Assembly: GCA_036480335.1 (NCBI GenBank) | Contig: JAZGGH010000041.1 | Coordinates: 32,630 to 96,629 of the forward strand | DNA length: 64,000 nt | Source of the DNA: JAZGER01 sp036480335 | GTDB lineage: Bacteria; Pseudomonadota; Gammaproteobacteria; DSM-19610 | Direction: 5' to 3' | In this document: positions 62,501-64,000 of the stretch, piece by piece | Layout of the letters: every line of letters begins with the position of its first letter | Position numbering within the stretch: the first letter of the stretch is position 1 | Position numbers and translations under genes: made by a program | Notes under the pieces: model-generated | Database searches by the model: none | Told to the model about the DNA's origin: nothing | The model's input: only the letters and a program-made list of their open reading frames with translations

Positions 62501-63436
62501 TCAGAAGTTTTTCTTCAAATCCATACCGGTATATAACGATGCAACCTGTTCGGCATAGCCATTAAACATCTGCGTCTTGCGTTTACGAAACTCACCAATG
62601 CGCCGCTCCCGCTTCTGGCTCCAGCGAGGATGTGGCACACCAGGGTTTACATTTGAGTAAAATCCGTATTCTTTTGGCCCAGCCTTCATCCACGACGAAA
62701 CCGGTTGTTTCTCGACAAAGCTGATTCTGACAATCGATTTAATGCTCTTGAAACCGTACTTCCAGGGCACCACCAGACGAATCGGCGCACCGTTCTGATT
62801 TGGCAGCACGTCATCATACAAACCCACCGCCATCAGCGTTAGCGGATTCATTGCTTCATCCATACGCAAGCCTTCGGTATAGGGCCATTCCAGCACTCGA
62901 CGCCGCTGACCCGGCATCTGCGTTTTGTCCTCCAGCGTTTCAAACTGTATATATTTTGCTTTTGATGTCGGCTGAAAACGCTTAATCAAATCTGCCAGTG
63001 GAAAGCCAACCCAGGGAATCACCATCGACCAGCCCTCAACACAGCGCAAACGATAAATACGTTCTTCCAGCGCATGCGGCCTGAGGATATCTTCAAGTGT
63101 ATAAGAACCCGGTTTGTCGACTTCACCATCAATCGTCACCGACCAGGGAGCGGGATTAAGTTTATGTGCATTACGAGCCGGATCACTTTTGTCGACGCCA
63201 AACTCATAAAAATTATTGTAGCTAGTGATATCTTTTAACGGCGTCTTTTCTTCATCGGTCGAATATTGACCGGGCATAATTTTACCCAGTGACAATTTAG
63301 CGGTAGCAAGTGATGGCAGTGCAGACAGTCCCGCCATGGCAATCCCCGCCTTGATGAATGTACGACGCTGCTGGTAAACACCGTAGGGTGTTACATCTGA
63401 TTCATTCAGATCGTTTTTTTGTTTGATGATGGTCAT
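62501..63436 (-). CDS. msrP: Periplasmic methionine sulfoxide reductase catalytic subunit MsrP (YedY)
   Basis: 311 residues. A Tat signal (RRTFIKAGIAMAGLSALPSLATA) targets a molybdopterin protein to the periplasm. The Mo ligand Cys is in YRLRCVEGWSMVIPWVGFPL (about 132). The Tyr-rich C-terminal segment and KYGFKSIKSIVRISFVEKQP are typical. It repairs oxidised Met in envelope proteins. Operon with msrQ. Confidence 0.97.
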   Translation of the reverse strand: MTIIKQKNDLNESDVTPYGVYQQRRTFIKAGIAMAGLSALPSLATAKLSLGKIMPGQYSTDEEKTPLKDITSYNNFYEFGVDKSDPARNAHKLNPAPWSVTIDGEVDKPGSYTLEDILRPHALEERIYRLRCVEGWSMVIPWVGFPLADLIKRFQPTSKAKYIQFETLEDKTQMPGQRRRVLEWPYTEGLRMDEAMNPLTLMAVGLYDDVLPNQNGAPIRLVVPWKYGFKSIKSIVRISFVEKQPVSSWMKAGPKEYGFYSNVNPGVPHPRWSQKRERRIGEFRKRKTQMFNGYAEQVASLYTGMDLKKNF

Positions 63437-63677
63437 TTAATATCAGCCTCTTGCAAACCTATCAGAAATTCATGGACTATTATCACGCAAATATTTCACA
63501 GAATAATCACAGATATAACTCTATCGACTACCTGCAATCATTATTTATCCGCTCAAGACAGCAAGCCGAAATAATTTTCCCCATGAATAATGACATAGAG
63601 CAAAGTATTACTCCCAATCAGACGATAGGATATACAGGACAAATTACACAATTAACCTCAAACCACTGGAGACCAGC
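63437..63677. other. 241-bp upstream region of msrP
   Basis: AT-rich, without a supported gene. An 80-codon frame at 63451-63693 has no family resemblance and no RBS, and overlaps the mini-gene at 63678. It holds the msrP promoter, which I could not define. Confidence 0.5.
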
Positions 63678-63791
63678 ATGGCGAACAAAGTAAAAACCCT
63701 GAAAAAAGAAATCAAGAAACGTCTGAAAAAGATTATGAAACATAAAGTTAAGCTGAAAAAAGCTCAGAAACAATTAAAGAAAGCTTCCTAA
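63678..63791 (+). CDS. 37-residue Lys-rich mini-protein
   Basis: 37 residues from ATG 63678 to TAA 63791, with GGAGACC 5-11 bases upstream. It reads MANKVKTLKKEIKKRLKK... with 16 Lys of 37, a regular basic amphipathic helix (hydrophobic Leu/Ile/Val spaced every 3-4). No family recognised. It could be a nucleic-acid-binding helix or a toxin-like peptide. Its TAA overlaps the stop of the reverse-transcriptase fragment on the other strand. Confidence 0.6.
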   Translation: MANKVKTLKKEIKKRLKKIMKHKVKLKKAQKQLKKAS

Positions 63792-63853
63792 CGACACTGG
63801 GCAGGCCGATACTGCCGATAGAGATTTTCAAGCGAAAGATCGAGGATGATCAT
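63788..63853 (-). pseudogene. Truncated N-terminus of a DGR-type reverse transcriptase
   Basis: ATG at 63853, TAG at 63788: 21 codons reading MIILDLSLENLYRQYRP, then a stop. The LENLYRQY(RAC) string resembles the first residues of diversity-generating-retroelement reverse transcriptases, where 'LxNLYRAYxxCRRxKR' leads in. It follows immediately after the Asn-rich repeat, as RT genes follow the template repeat in many DGRs. After that the similarity ends: a small indel and then unrelated sequence. Evidence is a short string, so moderate. Confidence 0.45.
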
Positions 63854-64000
63854 TCTCCGAGTGAACAGCCCATGCGAACAAATTGTTGTTCTTATCGTTG
63901 TTGTTCTGGTTGCCGTTGTTGGTGTTGAAGTTCCAGGCGTTACTGGAACTGAACTCCGACCCGGACCAGTAGTTATTGGACTGGACGATAACCTGCCCAC
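63854..64000 (-). other. Asn-rich DGR template-repeat (or variable-repeat) segment, continuing past the window edge
   Basis: The minus-strand frame from 63998 runs open to TGA at 63828-63830. It reads YWSGSEFSSSNAWNFN, then NNGNQNNNDKNNN, then FAWAV. That is the DUF1566/C-type-lectin-like signature of DGR target proteins. Fourteen Asn codons occur between 63882 and 63977, mostly AAC, the codon that adenine mutagenesis randomises. This density fits an unmutated template repeat better than a diversified variable repeat. A hairpin (GGCAG/CTGCC, 63800-63816) lies beyond it. The element's remainder is outside the window. Confidence 0.55.

Noticed and set aside
63451..63693. 80-codon plus-strand ORF upstream of the mini-protein
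   Set aside because: No RBS, no recognisable family, overlaps the well-formed mini-gene at 63678 and the msrP upstream region.
63788..64000. 70-codon Thr-rich frame (MGRLSSSPITTGPG...) as a gene
   Set aside because: It is the alternative frame of the Asn-rich segment; the frame from 63998 has the family signature, and the lower part is the RT-like start.
1..64000. CRISPR array, rRNA or prophage
   Set aside because: No regularly spaced repeats, no rRNA conserved stretches and no phage structural genes were seen.

Overview
The window reads as a chromosomal segment of a gammaproteobacterium of moderate GC content (judged by eye). The evidence is gene order: rimP-nusA-infB-rbfA-truB-rpsO-pnp, mreBCD-mrdA-rodA-mltB-rlpA-dacA-dat, nrdR-ribD-ribE-ribB-ribH-nusB, ccmABCDEFGHI, and an ettA-type ABC-F gene. 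A PEP-CTERM protein and an exosortase-type polysaccharide export pair suggest an aquatic or biofilm-forming lineage. I cannot name a genus. No rRNA, tRNA or CRISPR array was seen.

Layout. 1-4.1 kb: PBP1b (mrcB) followed by a TPR lipoprotein that looks like the PBP1b activator LpoP, then an NlpC/P60 lipoprotein, a DksA-type zinc-finger protein and a DUF465 protein. 4.2-7.9 kb: a Phd/PIN toxin-antitoxin pair and an uncharacterised two-gene unit (membrane-anchored VWA protein plus membrane-anchored coiled-coil protein). 7.9-16.4 kb: the translation/RNA operon rimP to pnp. 16.6-22.2 kb: a periplasmic FKBP prolyl isomerase and two large secreted proteins (choice-of-anchor B/dockerin-like, and a GH49-like beta-helix enzyme with three Ig-like repeats). 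22.5-26.6 kb: gatCAB-hslO. 26.7-36.1 kb: a nine-gene cell-elongation and peptidoglycan operon. 36.2-37.5 kb: lexA-imuA under two perfect SOS boxes. 37.7-45.8 kb: an isolated outer-membrane barrel plus polysaccharide-export pair, then the nusB/riboflavin/nrdR/glyA block, all on the minus strand.

45.9-50 kb is accessory and decaying: a 143-bp MITE, a PEP-CTERM protein, a lipoprotein/TlpA pair, a broken gpmI, and the tail of a cytidylate-kinase-like gene. 49.9-58.6 kb holds the complete cytochrome c maturation operon with creD at its end; 58.6-60.3 kb is ettA. 60.3-61.8 kb is an AT-rich insert bounded by a 10-bp direct repeat. It carries a second toxin-antitoxin pair that looks like an integron cassette, and a histidine phosphatase. 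61.9-63.4 kb encodes the MsrPQ methionine-sulfoxide repair system.

The right edge (63.7-64.0 kb) is the most unusual part. It contains an Asn(AAC)-rich segment with the signature of a diversity-generating retroelement template or variable repeat. Immediately after it comes what looks like the first few codons of a DGR reverse transcriptase, cut off after 21 codons. A 37-residue Lys-rich mini-protein lies tail-to-tail with it. A second notable point is mreC: its conserved N-terminus and Shine-Dalgarno sequence point to an ATA start codon. A caller restricted to ATG/GTG/TTG would truncate the membrane anchor.
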